Assembly (NCBI RefSeq): GCF_001695625.1
Contig: NZ_MBPN01000045.1
Coordinates: 1 to 38,112, forward strand
DNA: 38,112 nucleotides
Reading direction: 5' to 3'
DNA from: Pseudomonas defluvii
GTDB taxonomy: Bacteria; Pseudomonadota; Gammaproteobacteria; Pseudomonadales; Pseudomonadaceae
Each line of letters starts with the position of its first letter. Positions within the stretch are counted from its first letter, which is position 1. The position numbers and the translations under genes are program-made. Below, one piece after another: positions 1 through 9,090 of this stretch. The notes below the pieces were generated by a model, which had not been told where the DNA came from, did not search any database, and saw nothing but the letters and a program-made list of their open reading frames with translations.

Positions 1-347
1 GCCGACCAGCTGCAGTGGCAGTAAGCGACGCAGCTTAAACTCGCTGAAAAACTGTCTTGACCGATGGGTCCACTTTACTGTTTCTGTTTGCGTGCAGGGC
101 CGATGGCGTGGCCAGTGCACTGGCGCGGATTTTCCGATTGCCTTGGTACGACCTGTTCAGTGAGTGCCAGTTTTTGTTTGGTATTGAGGGTTTACCACGC
201 AAAGCCTTGTTGGACACAGCGGTTCCCTCGGTGAGCGCCCGGCTGGCCTCGGTTGATGCCGATGCAGGTGTGGTAGTGGATACGCAGCGGAGTAATACCT
301 ACACGCCGCGGCCTATGGTCTTGCCCGTCACGGAGTATCGCTCATGA
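1..347 (+). pseudogene. bcsE: C-terminal end of BcsE, cellulose biosynthesis c-di-GMP-binding protein; partial, frame apparently broken
   Basis: The frame open from about base 48 to the TGA at 345-347 encodes a stretch (LLFLFACR, then ALARIFRLPW and DLFSECQ) resembling the C-terminus of BcsE, a cytoplasmic c-di-GMP-binding enhancer of cellulose synthesis. The position directly before bcsF supports this. The same frame has stops at 36-38 (TAA) and 45-47 (TGA). The other two frames over bases 1-58 look more BcsE-like in pieces, as if two single-base shifts lay near bases 18-22 and 58. A start at the TTG at 57 is possible but has no convincing ribosome site. Only about 100 residues of a protein normally several hundred long are in the window, so decay versus sequencing error cannot be decided. 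The stop overlaps the bcsF start (ATGA). Confidence 0.6.
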
Positions 348-544
348 GCACCTCCGATCTACTGCAGGTCATTGCGCTCAGCAGTGTACTGACATTGGCA
401 CTGGTTGTTTTTTTCAGGAGTTTCTCGCGTTCGCTTACGACACTGTTGCGAAGTTGCTTGCGGCCTCGTTACCTGAAGTCAAAAGGCCTGCGTCGTCGCG
501 TGGCGGCAACCACGGTAAAGGGTGAGTCCGATGAGCCAGCTTAA
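344..544 (+). CDS. bcsF: BcsF, small membrane protein of cellulose phosphoethanolamine modification
   Basis: This 66-residue protein has one N-terminal membrane segment (about residues 6-24) and a short basic cytoplasmic tail containing LRPRYLKSKGLRRR. That matches the SPRYIKPxGxxRR tail typical of BcsF, and the length is close to the usual 60-65. BcsF recruits BcsE to the membrane and belongs to the bcsEFG unit that modifies cellulose in enterobacteria. Its ATG sits in an ATGA overlap with the upstream bcsE frame, and its TAA lies inside the start of bcsG, so translation of the three genes is probably coupled. Identification relies on the tail motif, size and position. Confidence 0.85.
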   Translation: MSTSDLLQVIALSSVLTLALVVFFRSFSRSLTTLLRSCLRPRYLKSKGLRRRVAATTVKGESDEPA

Positions 545-2159
545 AGTCATTCCGTCTCAGCCTGTACGACGCAACACCGGCTTGGGGGTGTGGAACGTTT
601 ATTTCCTGATCAAGTTCGTCATGCTCTGGATGGGGTACCTCAACCTGCAGATATTGCCCAATCTGGTCTTTGCCGCCTTTTTGTTGGTGCCTCTGAACAG
701 TCGAAAGCTGGAGATCCTGCGCGCTATGATCGCGCTGCCAGTGGGGGTGATGCTGTTCTATCAGGACACCTGGTTACCGCCTTTGGCTAACGTGTTGAAT
801 CACCCGGGGCTGATGTCCTTCTCCACAGCGTATTTTCTCGAACTGGCGGGACGCTTTATCAATTGGAGTCTCTGTGGCTGGTTGCTCCTGGTGATGGTGC
901 TGTACCGTCTTGTGCATCAGTGGTTACGGGTAACAACGTTTACCCTGATCGGTTTGGCCTGGTTGGGTGCTACAAGCTTGCTGGCCTTGCAGGCCCCCTC
1001 TGAGCAAGCCGTTGCGATGGTTGCCTCGCCAGGGGTTGCTACCAAGAAAGTAATGGTTGCCGATCCCGACAATGAAACCCTTAACCGCTACTTGCAGGAT
1101 TTCTATACCACCGAAGCAACACGTCGTGTCGAGTTCAAACCGCCGATTACAGACTCACCGCCGTTCGACCTGCTGTTGATTAACGTGTGTTCGTTGGCCT
1201 GGGATGATATCGACACGGTGGGCCTGCGTGACAACCCGCTGTTCCAGCAGATGGATGTGGTATTCGACAACTTCAACTCGGTCACGTCTTACAGCGGGCC
1301 GGCAGCCATTCGCTTGTTGCGTGCCAGTTGCGGCCAAGCAAGCCATACCGCCTTGTACAAGACACCGCCAGAACAGTGCCTGTTGTTCGACGAGCTGAGC
1401 AAGTTGGGTTTTGCCAGTGAAGTGTTGCTTAACCACTCCGGTGAGTTCGAAGGTTTCATTGACAGGGTCCGCACTCAGGGTTCACTCCCGGCGCCTGCCG
1501 TGGATATCCATATGCTGAAGAACCCGATAGTCAGTTTTGAAGGCTCGCCTATCTGGCGTGATGGCGAGGTCCTGGATAAGTGGTGGCAGCACCGTGAAAG
1601 CGAGAGCCAGTCGCGTGTGGCGCTTTTTTACAACACCATTACCTTGCATGACGGTAACCGCATGCTCGCCGCCGACGGAAGCTCAAAGAGCGCCGACTAT
1701 AAAGTGCGTGCGCAGATGCTGCTCAGTGACTTGAGCGGCTTCATCAAGCAACTGGAGCAAAGTGGCCGGCGCGTGGTGGTGGTGATTGTGCCTGAGCATG
1801 GTGCCGCCCTGCACGGTGACCGCATGCAGATTCCTGGCATGCGCGAAATTCCAAGCCCATCAATCACCCATGTACCCGTCGGTATCAAGCTGGTAGGGAT
1901 GGGCGCCAGTCCACGCACCGGCCCCTTGCATATCAGTGAACCGAGCAGCTTTCTGGCCCTCTCGGAAATCATCAGCCGTCTCTATGTCGCGCAGGCCCAA
2001 CCGCAGGGCCTTGACTTGACTACCTTGCTGACTGGCCTTCCGCAAACACCGGTGGTTTCAGAGAACGCTGGGACCGTAGTGCTTGAGTATGCCGGCCGAC
2101 CTTATGTTCGAATCAAGGAGAATGGCGCATGGCTGCCTTACCCGCAGAAACTCAATTGA
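531..2159 (+). CDS. bcsG: BcsG, cellulose phosphoethanolamine transferase
   Basis: BcsG transfers phosphoethanolamine from phospholipid to nascent cellulose on the periplasmic face of the inner membrane. The N-terminal third (to about residue 160) holds several membrane segments; the rest is an alkaline-phosphatase-like domain. Counting from the ATG at 531, the known catalytic positions are present: Cys220 (INVCSL), nucleophile Ser255 (SYSGPAA), His373 (TLHDG) and Glu422-His423 (PEHG). The 35-residue Cys-Ser spacing equals that of the Escherichia coli enzyme (Cys243/Ser278). Length is 542 residues, normal for the family. An in-frame GTG at 522 is an alternative start; ATG is preferred because GGTAAAGGGTGAG precedes it. 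The gene overlaps bcsF and bcsR. Confidence 0.93.
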   Translation: MSQLKVIPSQPVRRNTGLGVWNVYFLIKFVMLWMGYLNLQILPNLVFAAFLLVPLNSRKLEILRAMIALPVGVMLFYQDTWLPPLANVLNHPGLMSFSTAYFLELAGRFINWSLCGWLLLVMVLYRLVHQWLRVTTFTLIGLAWLGATSLLALQAPSEQAVAMVASPGVATKKVMVADPDNETLNRYLQDFYTTEATRRVEFKPPITDSPPFDLLLINVCSLAWDDIDTVGLRDNPLFQQMDVVFDNFNSVTSYSGPAAIRLLRASCGQASHTALYKTPPEQCLLFDELSKLGFASEVLLNHSGEFEGFIDRVRTQGSLPAPAVDIHMLKNPIVSFEGSPIWRDGEVLDKWWQHRESESQSRVALFYNTITLHDGNRMLAADGSSKSADYKVRAQMLLSDLSGFIKQLEQSGRRVVVVIVPEHGAALHGDRMQIPGMREIPSPSITHVPVGIKLVGMGASPRTGPLHISEPSSFLALSEIISRLYVAQAQPQGLDLTTLLTGLPQTPVVSENAGTVVLEYAGRPYVRIKENGAWLPYPQKLN

Positions 2160-2368
2160 ATTCGAAGGTGTTGTTGCGCTACGAGCACACTACCGACATT
2201 GCTCAGCTCAAGGTTTGCCTGCAATTACCTGAACTGGAGTATGTCGATGTTTCCGCTCAGCTTGAACTCAAGGGTGCATTGCAACGTTGGCCGTTGCTGG
2301 CGGCTGTCAGCGAGGTAGCGCAGCTCGAGGAACGGGTGTTGCCGCTCGAACGCCAGGAGGCGAAATGA
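2129..2368 (+). CDS. bcsR: BcsR, small regulatory subunit of cellulose synthase
   Basis: This 79-residue soluble protein resembles BcsR (YhjR). The segments LPELEYVDVSAQLEL and ALQRWPLLA align with LPDIDYADIS and ALKRWPLLAEF of the E. coli protein. BcsR pairs with BcsQ; the complex binds c-di-GMP through BcsE and stabilises the synthase. The protein is somewhat longer than the usual 62 residues, with extra sequence at the C-terminus. AAGGAG at 2115-2120 precedes the ATG at 2129, which lies inside the end of bcsG. The TGA overlaps the bcsQ start (ATGA). Confidence 0.82.
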   Translation: MAALPAETQLNSKVLLRYEHTTDIAQLKVCLQLPELEYVDVSAQLELKGALQRWPLLAAVSEVAQLEERVLPLERQEAK

Positions 2369-3087
2369 TTTCCCTGAGCGTACGCGGCGTACGCGGCGGG
2401 GTTGGCAACAGCTCGCTGCTGGCTGCCCTTGGCCATGCATTGCACCACCTCGGCCAGTCCGTCTTGTTGGTGGATATGTGTCCTGAGAATCTCCTGGGCT
2501 TGCATTTCAACCTGTCAGTTGGCGAGCGCGGTGGTTGGGCGCGTGCGCTGCTCGATGAGCAGAACTGGGAGGATCAGGCCTGGACGCTGCAACCGCAATT
2601 GTGCCTGCTGCCTTATGGACAGTTGGATCATCCAGAGCAACAGCAGGTTGAGCATCGTTTGTCTAAGGACCCTGACGTTTGGGCACGACGCCAGGCGGCC
2701 TTGGCCAAACATTTTGACTGGATGCTGTTCGACTTGCCTCAGCGTTTGCCCGGGCATGCGGAGGTCGGTAGTTGTGCATTACAGATTCAGGTCGCCGAAG
2801 CTGACGCGGCGTGCCACGTGCTGTTGCATCGCGCTGAAGCACTGGATGGCTATTTGTTGGTTAATCGATTCGAGCCCGCCAGTTTGCTTCAACGCGACCT
2901 GCTACTGATTTGGCGAAGGCTTTTTGGCGCACGAATGCTGCCATTGGCGGTCCACAATGATGAAGCCATGCGCGAGGCATTGGCGCTCCAGAAGCCGCTT
3001 GGGCAACATTCGCCTGCCAGCCTTGCGGCTCAGGATGTGCTCAGCCTTGCCACCTGGTGCCTGGCTCAACGCCAGGAACGACCATGA
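2365..3087 (+). CDS. bcsQ: BcsQ, MinD/ParA-like cellulose synthesis ATPase
   Basis: This 240-residue protein belongs to the BcsQ (YhjQ) branch of SIMIBI NTPases, which localise or assemble the synthase at the cell pole. It starts with the family signature GVRGGVGNSSLLAAL, followed by VLLVDMCPENLLGLHFNL, then LLPYGQL and FDLPQ, closely following the E. coli protein. The P-loop is atypical: the usual GKT/GKS is replaced by GNSS, as in E. coli BcsQ where it is GTT, so the canonical Walker A lysine is absent. The start at ATG 2365 is preceded by AGGAGG and overlaps the bcsR stop. Upstream in-frame codons inside bcsR are unlikely starts. The TGA overlaps the bcsA ATG. Confidence 0.9.
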   Translation: MISLSVRGVRGGVGNSSLLAALGHALHHLGQSVLLVDMCPENLLGLHFNLSVGERGGWARALLDEQNWEDQAWTLQPQLCLLPYGQLDHPEQQQVEHRLSKDPDVWARRQAALAKHFDWMLFDLPQRLPGHAEVGSCALQIQVAEADAACHVLLHRAEALDGYLLVNRFEPASLLQRDLLLIWRRLFGARMLPLAVHNDEAMREALALQKPLGQHSPASLAAQDVLSLATWCLAQRQERP

Positions 3088-5678
3088 TCACCCGTTGGTT
3101 TCCCTACGCTCATCTGCGCCAACGGCATGGTTGCAACCCGTTGGTGGCATTTCTGTTGGCGACAATGAACGCACTGGCCTGGCTGGTGCTGCCGCTTGAG
3201 TCGCCCGCCTGGCGAAGCGTGCTTGATCAGCCTATGCGCTGGTATCCGCACCTGGCCCGCAAGACGCCGAGCCTGGGTGACCCGATACGCTACACCATAC
3301 AAAGCCTCTGGCTGCTACTGATTCGTCCGTTAGGGCGGGCGCCCCGTAAAGCCCGTGAGCCGGGGTTGCTGCAACGCCTGGTCGGGCTCTGCCGGCAGGG
3401 ATGGGCGCGTGTCGTCGAGGTTCTGGAGCAGTTGCCCGAGCGTGTTGTACAGCGCACGCACCTGCATCAGGGGACACATTGGTGGGGCGGGCTAGGGCGC
3501 CCTGTTCGATACCTGCTTGATGGCGTGATTGCCGTGATAGCGCTTGGCTTGGCGCTGCTGTGCATCACCGAACCGTTTGGCCTGCTCAATCAGACGATTT
3601 TCGTCATTCTGCTCTGGGGATTGGCCATGCTGATTCGGCGCATCCCGGGGCGCCTCCCTACATTGATGCTGATCATGTTGTCGGTCATCGTATCCTGTCG
3701 TTACCTGTGGTGGCGCTACACCGCGACGCTGAACTGGGATAAACCATTCGACCTGGGCTGTGGTGTACTGCTACTGATGGCTGAAACCTACTCGTGGGTA
3801 GTGTTGATCCTGGGCTATATCCAGACCAGTTGGCCGCTTGAGCGCAAGCCGGTACAACTGCCTAGCGATGTGCGCTTGTGGCCGACAGTTGACCTGCTGA
3901 TTCCCACCTACAACGAAGACCTTGCCGTGGTTCGAGGCACCGTTTACGCAGCACTGGGCATCGACTGGCCACGTGACAAACTCAAGATCTATATCCTGGA
4001 TGATGGTCGGCGCGAGGTGTTTCGACAGTTCGCCGAGGAAGTGGGTGTCGGTTACATCGTTCGTGACGATAATACCCATGCCAAGGCTGGTAATCTCAAT
4101 AATGCGTTGGGTCATATAAACGGCGAGCTGGTAACAATCTTCGACTGCGATCATTTGCCGGTGCGCTCATTTTTGCAGCTGACCGTGGGATGGTTCCTGC
4201 GTGACCCGAAGCTGGCGTTGGTACAAACCCCGCATCACTTTCTTTCGCCCGATCCATTTGAACGCAACCTGAACCTGTTCCGCCGCAGCCCTAATGAAGG
4301 CGAGCTGTTTTATGGGCTGGTCCAGGATGGCAATGACCTGTGGAATGCTGCATTTTTCTGCGGTTCGTGTGCCGTGCTACGGCGCTCTGCACTGGATGAG
4401 ATTGGCGGTTTTGCCGTGGAGACGGTAACCGAAGATGCCCACACGTCGCTGCGTCTGCATCGTCATGGCTGGAACTCCGCTTACATACGTGTACCGCAAG
4501 CGGCCGGCCTGGCCACGGAAAGCCTGTCGGCGCATATTGGCCAGCGTATTCGCTGGGCGAGGGGCATGGCGCAGATTTTCCGCACCGACAACCCGTTGCT
4601 CGGGAAAGGCCTGACGCTCCTTCAGCGTATCTGTTACGCCAACGCAATGCTGCACTTTCTGGCCGGTCTGCCACGGTTGATTTTCCTCACTGCGCCACTG
4701 GCGTTCCTGCTCCTGCATGCCTACATCATTTATGCACCGGCGTTGATGATCCTGTTGTACGTATTGCCGCACATGGTTCACGCCAGCTTGACCACCTCCA
4801 GGATGCAGGGGGCTTATCGTCGGACATTCTGGGGCGAAGTCTACGAAACGGTGTTGTCGTGGTACATCGCCCGCCCGACCACCGTGGCACTGTTCAGCCC
4901 CAAGAAGGGCAAATTCAATGTCACGGCCAAGGGTGGCCTGATGGAAAACAATCAGTTTGACTGGCGCATTGCCAAACCGTACCTGATCCTTGCACTGCTC
5001 AACCTGGCAGGCCTGGTTTTCGCGGTCTGGCGTTTCATCTATGGCCCGGCAAACGAGTACAGCACGGTACTGATCAGTGGCACCTGGGTGGTCTATAACT
5101 TGCTCATTATTGGCGTTGCGGTCGCTGTGGCCGCCGAAGTGCGTCAGGTGCGCAGTACCCATCGGGTGCAGTCGAAACTGCCTGCGGCGGTGCGCCTGGA
5201 GAGCGGTCATTGCTATCCGGGGATTCTGCATGACTACTCCGACGGCGGGGCATGCATCAACGTCAATGCCGACCTTTCCCTGTCGCCAGGCGCGCGTATC
5301 TCGGTGCTGTTGCAACGTGGCGCCCGAGAATTTCTGTTTCCGGGCACCGTGACGCGTAGTCAGAAAGGCACCATCAGTATCCGTTTTGCCGAGATGTCGG
5401 TGCAGCAGAAAATTGACTTCGTGCAGTGCACATTCGCCCGCGCCGATGCCTGGTTGGGCTGGCGCGAGGCGTTCAAACCCGAGCAACCGTTGTACAGCTT
5501 TATCGGGATTCTAAAAATGGGTGGGCGCGGCTACAGGCGGCTGTTCAGCTATTTGCCTTCGTGGGCCTCGCGCTTGATCAATCCGGTCTTGCGTGTGTTG
5601 CGCTGGCTGGCAAGCTATCTGCCGCGCGTGCCGACCCATTCCCCCAGCACTTCTAGCGAACCGGTGACCACGCAATGA
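3084..5678 (+). CDS. bcsA: BcsA, cellulose synthase catalytic subunit with PilZ domain
   Basis: This inner-membrane family-2 glycosyltransferase polymerises UDP-glucose into beta-1,4-glucan and passes the chain through its own channel. The length is 864 residues, normal for the long proteobacterial form. From ATG 3084: an N-terminal membrane region, the GT core with IPTYNED, catalytic aspartates at about 306-307 (LDDG), 354-356 (FDCDH) and 451 (TEDA), and QRIRW at about 487-491. More membrane helices follow, then a C-terminal PilZ domain with the c-di-GMP ligands RSTHR (about 690-694) and DYSDGG. Activation by c-di-GMP is therefore expected. The ATG overlaps the bcsQ stop; AGGAA precedes it. 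Confidence 0.97.
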   Translation: MITRWFPYAHLRQRHGCNPLVAFLLATMNALAWLVLPLESPAWRSVLDQPMRWYPHLARKTPSLGDPIRYTIQSLWLLLIRPLGRAPRKAREPGLLQRLVGLCRQGWARVVEVLEQLPERVVQRTHLHQGTHWWGGLGRPVRYLLDGVIAVIALGLALLCITEPFGLLNQTIFVILLWGLAMLIRRIPGRLPTLMLIMLSVIVSCRYLWWRYTATLNWDKPFDLGCGVLLLMAETYSWVVLILGYIQTSWPLERKPVQLPSDVRLWPTVDLLIPTYNEDLAVVRGTVYAALGIDWPRDKLKIYILDDGRREVFRQFAEEVGVGYIVRDDNTHAKAGNLNNALGHINGELVTIFDCDHLPVRSFLQLTVGWFLRDPKLALVQTPHHFLSPDPFERNLNLFRRSPNEGELFYGLVQDGNDLWNAAFFCGSCAVLRRSALDEIGGFAVETVTEDAHTSLRLHRHGWNSAYIRVPQAAGLATESLSAHIGQRIRWARGMAQIFRTDNPLLGKGLTLLQRICYANAMLHFLAGLPRLIFLTAPLAFLLLHAYIIYAPALMILLYVLPHMVHASLTTSRMQGAYRRTFWGEVYETVLSWYIARPTTVALFSPKKGKFNVTAKGGLMENNQFDWRIAKPYLILALLNLAGLVFAVWRFIYGPANEYSTVLISGTWVVYNLLIIGVAVAVAAEVRQVRSTHRVQSKLPAAVRLESGHCYPGILHDYSDGGACINVNADLSLSPGARISVLLQRGAREFLFPGTVTRSQKGTISIRFAEMSVQQKIDFVQCTFARADAWLGWREAFKPEQPLYSFIGILKMGGRGYRRLFSYLPSWASRLINPVLRVLRWLASYLPRVPTHSPSTSSEPVTTQ

Positions 5679-7975
5679 GCCGAACTCTCAGGACATTCTG
5701 CTTTACCAGCTTTCTGCTCCCGGCCCTCGGCTTCTGCCTGGCGCAGGCTGAACCTCTGACGCCACAGGCCTCGACACCGAATGAGGTGAGGTCATCACTG
5801 AACGGGCTTCCAAGTTGGAGCAAAACGCTCAGCTTCGAAAAGTTGGGGCGAAGTTCCGACAGCTTGTTGCTGGGTATTCACAACAGCGATCAGATTGTGT
5901 TCAGCATGCGTCATGACCGGATCGCCAGTGATGTTCGCTTGCAATTGGAGTACACGCCTTCACCGGCGCTGCTACCACTGGTCTCACACCTTCGGGTTTA
6001 CCTCAATGATGTCCTGATGAGTGTGGTCCCCATCGCGAAAGACCAGCTAGGGCACAAGACAACTCAAGAGCTCATCCTTGATCCTCGCCTGGTCAGCGAC
6101 TTCAATCGGGTGCGCCTGGAGTTCGTCGGGCACTATTCAGAGCTTTGCGAAGATCCCGCAAACAGTGCGTTATGGCTGAACGTCAGCCGTACCAGTCACT
6201 TGCTCATCCAGGAGCAGGCGCTGTCGCTGCAGAACGATCTGGCCTATTTTCCGATGCCGTTCTTTGATACGCGAGGGCAGGACCAGGCGATGGTAAACAT
6301 GGTGTTCGCCGACTCCCCAACGTTGGGTGAACAGCGTGCAGCGGGCATATTGGCGTCTTACTTCGGTAGTTTGGCCGGTTGGCGTGGCACACAGTTTCCG
6401 GTGTTGTTTGACCAGTTGCCGGCGGTGGGCGAGCACAACAGGGCAATGCCCTCGATCGTCTTTGCCAGCAACGAACATCGGCCAAAAATGCTGGCAGACC
6501 TGCAAAAGTTCCCGCTGGTCCAGGCGCCATCCATTCAGATAATTGATAATCCCGCTGACGCTTACAGCAAGGTGCTGCTTGTGCTGGGGCGTAACGAAGA
6601 CGACCTGGTCACTGCCGCGCAGACCCTCGCACTAGGGGGGGGATTGTTGAGTGGTTCGCAGATGACCTTGGACACGGTCCGGGACATACCGCGACGCCAG
6701 CCTTATGACGCGCCGAACTGGATGCGCACAGATCGCCCCGTGCGTTTCGCCGAACTGATCAAGTACCCCGAGCAACTGCAAGCCAGTGGCTTGCGGCCGC
6801 AGCCGATCAGCCTTGAAATGAAACTCCCGCCGGATCTTTTTTTCTGGCTCAATCGAGGCGTACCACTGGAAACGCGGTATCGCTACACCGTGCCATCAAC
6901 CAATGATGCTTCGCAGCTCAATATCAGCCTGAACAATCAGTTCATCAGCAGTTTGCCGCTGGGTAAGAACAGCGGGGATGTGATCAAAGGCTTGAGCGCG
7001 ATGGTGCTGTCCAGCGACTCGATCGACGCCAGCCACAAACTGTTGGTGCCGTCGTTAAAAATCGAAGACCGCAACACCCTGCGTTTTGACTTTAACTTTG
7101 CCAGTACCTTGAGCAGTGCCCAGAAGGGCCATTGCCAGACGTCCTTGCCGTCGACCAATCAGGTGCTGATCGACCAAGAGTCGACGATTGATCTTTCCGG
7201 CTATCATCACTACCTCCGGATGCCGGACCTGGGTGCCTTCGCCCGCAGCGGTTTCCCATTCAGCCGAATGGCCGACCTCTCGGAAACCATGGTGATGGTG
7301 CCCGCTCGCAGCGATGCCACACAGATCAGTACCTTGCTTGAAACCCTCGCATGGATTTCAGCGCAGTCTGGCCTACCGGCCTTCGGGTTGCGATTGTCAG
7401 ACGACTGGAAAGCGGTCGCTAACATCGACGCGGATCTACTGGTGATGAGCCAGATGCCCCAGAACCTGCGCAAGAGCCAAGACCTGACTCAACTGCTCGA
7501 CCATACGCGATCATCGATTCTGAATGCCTCACGCCAGCAGGCAGGTGGCGCGGGCATTGCGTATGCCGGTGAGTCTGCAGGTGAAGGCATCCCGGCATCT
7601 TCGATCGCCAATGCGCCACTGGCTGCGGTTATCGGGTTGCAGTCGCCATTCAATGCCCAGCGCAGCATTGTTGCCTTCCTGGCCAACAGTGATGAGGACC
7701 ACCAACTGTTGCGTGATGTGCTCAACGACACTGGAAAACTGGACGCGATGACCGGTTCTGTGGTGTTGGTTCGTAGCAGTGGCGTTAGCGGCCAGCAGGT
7801 GGGGGACCAATATTTCGTCGGGCATCTGCCATGGTGGATGTTGGTGTGGTACCGACTTTCCGATCAACCTGCCGTACTCGCAGCGGTAACGAGTATGAGC
7901 ATGCTGTTGGGGGCTTTCCTGCTGTGGCGCGTCCTGCAGTGGGTCGCACGTCGGCGTCTGGCGAACAAACCGTGA
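5675..7975 (+). CDS. bcsB: BcsB, periplasmic cellulose synthase subunit
   Basis: BcsB is the membrane-anchored periplasmic partner of BcsA; its C-terminal helix is needed for synthase activity and its carbohydrate-binding domains guide the glucan. This 766-residue protein begins with a signal peptide (cleavage plausible after ALGFCLAQA) and ends with a single membrane helix (about residues 735-757) followed by a basic tail RRRLANK. Family-typical stretches include LPSWSKTLSFEKLG, SLEMKLPPDLFFW and the C-terminal WWMLVWYRLSDQPA. Length is close to the E. coli 779. The gene overlaps bcsA by ATGA and bcsZ by GTGA. Confidence 0.96.
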   Translation: MSRTLRTFCFTSFLLPALGFCLAQAEPLTPQASTPNEVRSSLNGLPSWSKTLSFEKLGRSSDSLLLGIHNSDQIVFSMRHDRIASDVRLQLEYTPSPALLPLVSHLRVYLNDVLMSVVPIAKDQLGHKTTQELILDPRLVSDFNRVRLEFVGHYSELCEDPANSALWLNVSRTSHLLIQEQALSLQNDLAYFPMPFFDTRGQDQAMVNMVFADSPTLGEQRAAGILASYFGSLAGWRGTQFPVLFDQLPAVGEHNRAMPSIVFASNEHRPKMLADLQKFPLVQAPSIQIIDNPADAYSKVLLVLGRNEDDLVTAAQTLALGGGLLSGSQMTLDTVRDIPRRQPYDAPNWMRTDRPVRFAELIKYPEQLQASGLRPQPISLEMKLPPDLFFWLNRGVPLETRYRYTVPSTNDASQLNISLNNQFISSLPLGKNSGDVIKGLSAMVLSSDSIDASHKLLVPSLKIEDRNTLRFDFNFASTLSSAQKGHCQTSLPSTNQVLIDQESTIDLSGYHHYLRMPDLGAFARSGFPFSRMADLSETMVMVPARSDATQISTLLETLAWISAQSGLPAFGLRLSDDWKAVANIDADLLVMSQMPQNLRKSQDLTQLLDHTRSSILNASRQQAGGAGIAYAGESAGEGIPASSIANAPLAAVIGLQSPFNAQRSIVAFLANSDEDHQLLRDVLNDTGKLDAMTGSVVLVRSSGVSGQQVGDQYFVGHLPWWMLVWYRLSDQPAVLAAVTSMSMLLGAFLLWRVLQWVARRRLANKP

Positions 7976-9090
7976 GGTTACTCAAGGACATGGGGGCGCT
8001 TGCACTGGCGTTGAGCGTTGTGGTGCCGGTCAGCGCCAGCGAATGCCTGTGGCCCGCCTGGGAGGGTTACAAGCACGCGCTGTTGAGTCAGGACGGGCGT
8101 GTCATTGATCGTTCCTCGAAGCAACACATTACGACCTCAGAGGGGCAGGGGTATGGGATGTTCTTTGCCCTGCTGGCCAATGATCGGGACAGCTTTGCTC
8201 AGTTGTTGCGCTGGACCCAGAACAACCTTGCCGAGGGTGATCTGAGCCGACACTTGCCGGCCTGGAAATGGGGCAAGGATCAGCACGGTCATTGGTCGGT
8301 GCTCGATACCAACAATGCCAGTGATGCCGACCTGTGGATCGCTTACAGCCTGCTTGAGGCCGGGCGCCTGTGGGGGCGGGAGGACTATGTGACGCTGGGG
8401 CGCAATATGCTCTGGCGCAGCGCCGCGCAAAGCCTGCGTAAACTGCCAGGTCTGGGTTTGATGCTATTACCTGGCGACACAGGTTTCGAGACTGCAGAGG
8501 GCTGGCGCCTGAACCCCAGTTACTTGCCGTTGCCGTTGCTCGCCCGGTTTTCCCTGGAGTCGCCGATTTGGGCTGAGCTGGCAGACAACACACGACGGAT
8601 GTTGCTTGAGGGAACGCCCAAGGGCTTTGCCCCTGACTGGCTTCTCTGGCGCGAGGGGCAGGGCTGGAAGGTGGATGCTGTTAAAGGCAGTGAGGGTAGT
8701 TACGATGCGATCCGGGTGTACTTGTGGCTCGGTATGCTGGCGCCGGATGCCCCCGGACGAACCGATTTGCTCAAGCACTTCCTGCCGATGGTCGAGGTAA
8801 GCACTCGTGACGGCTTCCCTCCAGCGTCTGTCGACAGTGCAACCGGAGCTCACACCGGTATTGGCCCTGTTGGCTTTTCGGCAGCGCTGTTACCCTTGCT
8901 GGCCAGTGATCCGACGTCCGTCGCGGCGTTGCAGGCGCAGCGTCAGCGCCTGCATCAGGAGCCGCCTCAGGCCAATGCTTATTACAACCAGTCGCTGACA
9001 ATGTTTGGTCAGGGGTGGGATGACCGTCGTTATCGATTCAACAAGGAGGGCCGGCTTGTGCCGAGCTGGGTTGATTCATGCAAAGAATAA
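7972..9090 (+). CDS. bcsZ: BcsZ, periplasmic endo-1,4-beta-glucanase (GH8)
   Basis: BcsZ is a secreted family-8 endoglucanase that trims cellulose in the periplasm and is needed for proper fibre export. From GTG 7972 the protein is 372 residues (E. coli 368). It has a signal peptide ending around VVPVSASE, the family motif SEGQGYGMFFALL with the general acid near Glu57, DADLWIAYSLLEAG, and the likely general base near Asp235 in VDAVKGSEGSYDAIR. The frame stays open farther upstream inside bcsB. GTG 7972 is chosen because it gives a proper signal peptide and a GTGA overlap with the bcsB stop, the same coupling used along the operon. Confidence 0.94.
   Translation: MRLLKDMGALALALSVVVPVSASECLWPAWEGYKHALLSQDGRVIDRSSKQHITTSEGQGYGMFFALLANDRDSFAQLLRWTQNNLAEGDLSRHLPAWKWGKDQHGHWSVLDTNNASDADLWIAYSLLEAGRLWGREDYVTLGRNMLWRSAAQSLRKLPGLGLMLLPGDTGFETAEGWRLNPSYLPLPLLARFSLESPIWAELADNTRRMLLEGTPKGFAPDWLLWREGQGWKVDAVKGSEGSYDAIRVYLWLGMLAPDAPGRTDLLKHFLPMVEVSTRDGFPPASVDSATGAHTGIGPVGFSAALLPLLASDPTSVAALQAQRQRLHQEPPQANAYYNQSLTMFGQGWDDRRYRFNKEGRLVPSWVDSCKE

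Noticed and set aside
4377..5486. 369-codon open frame on the minus strand
   Set aside because: It is antisense to the catalytic and PilZ parts of bcsA; codon bias explains it.
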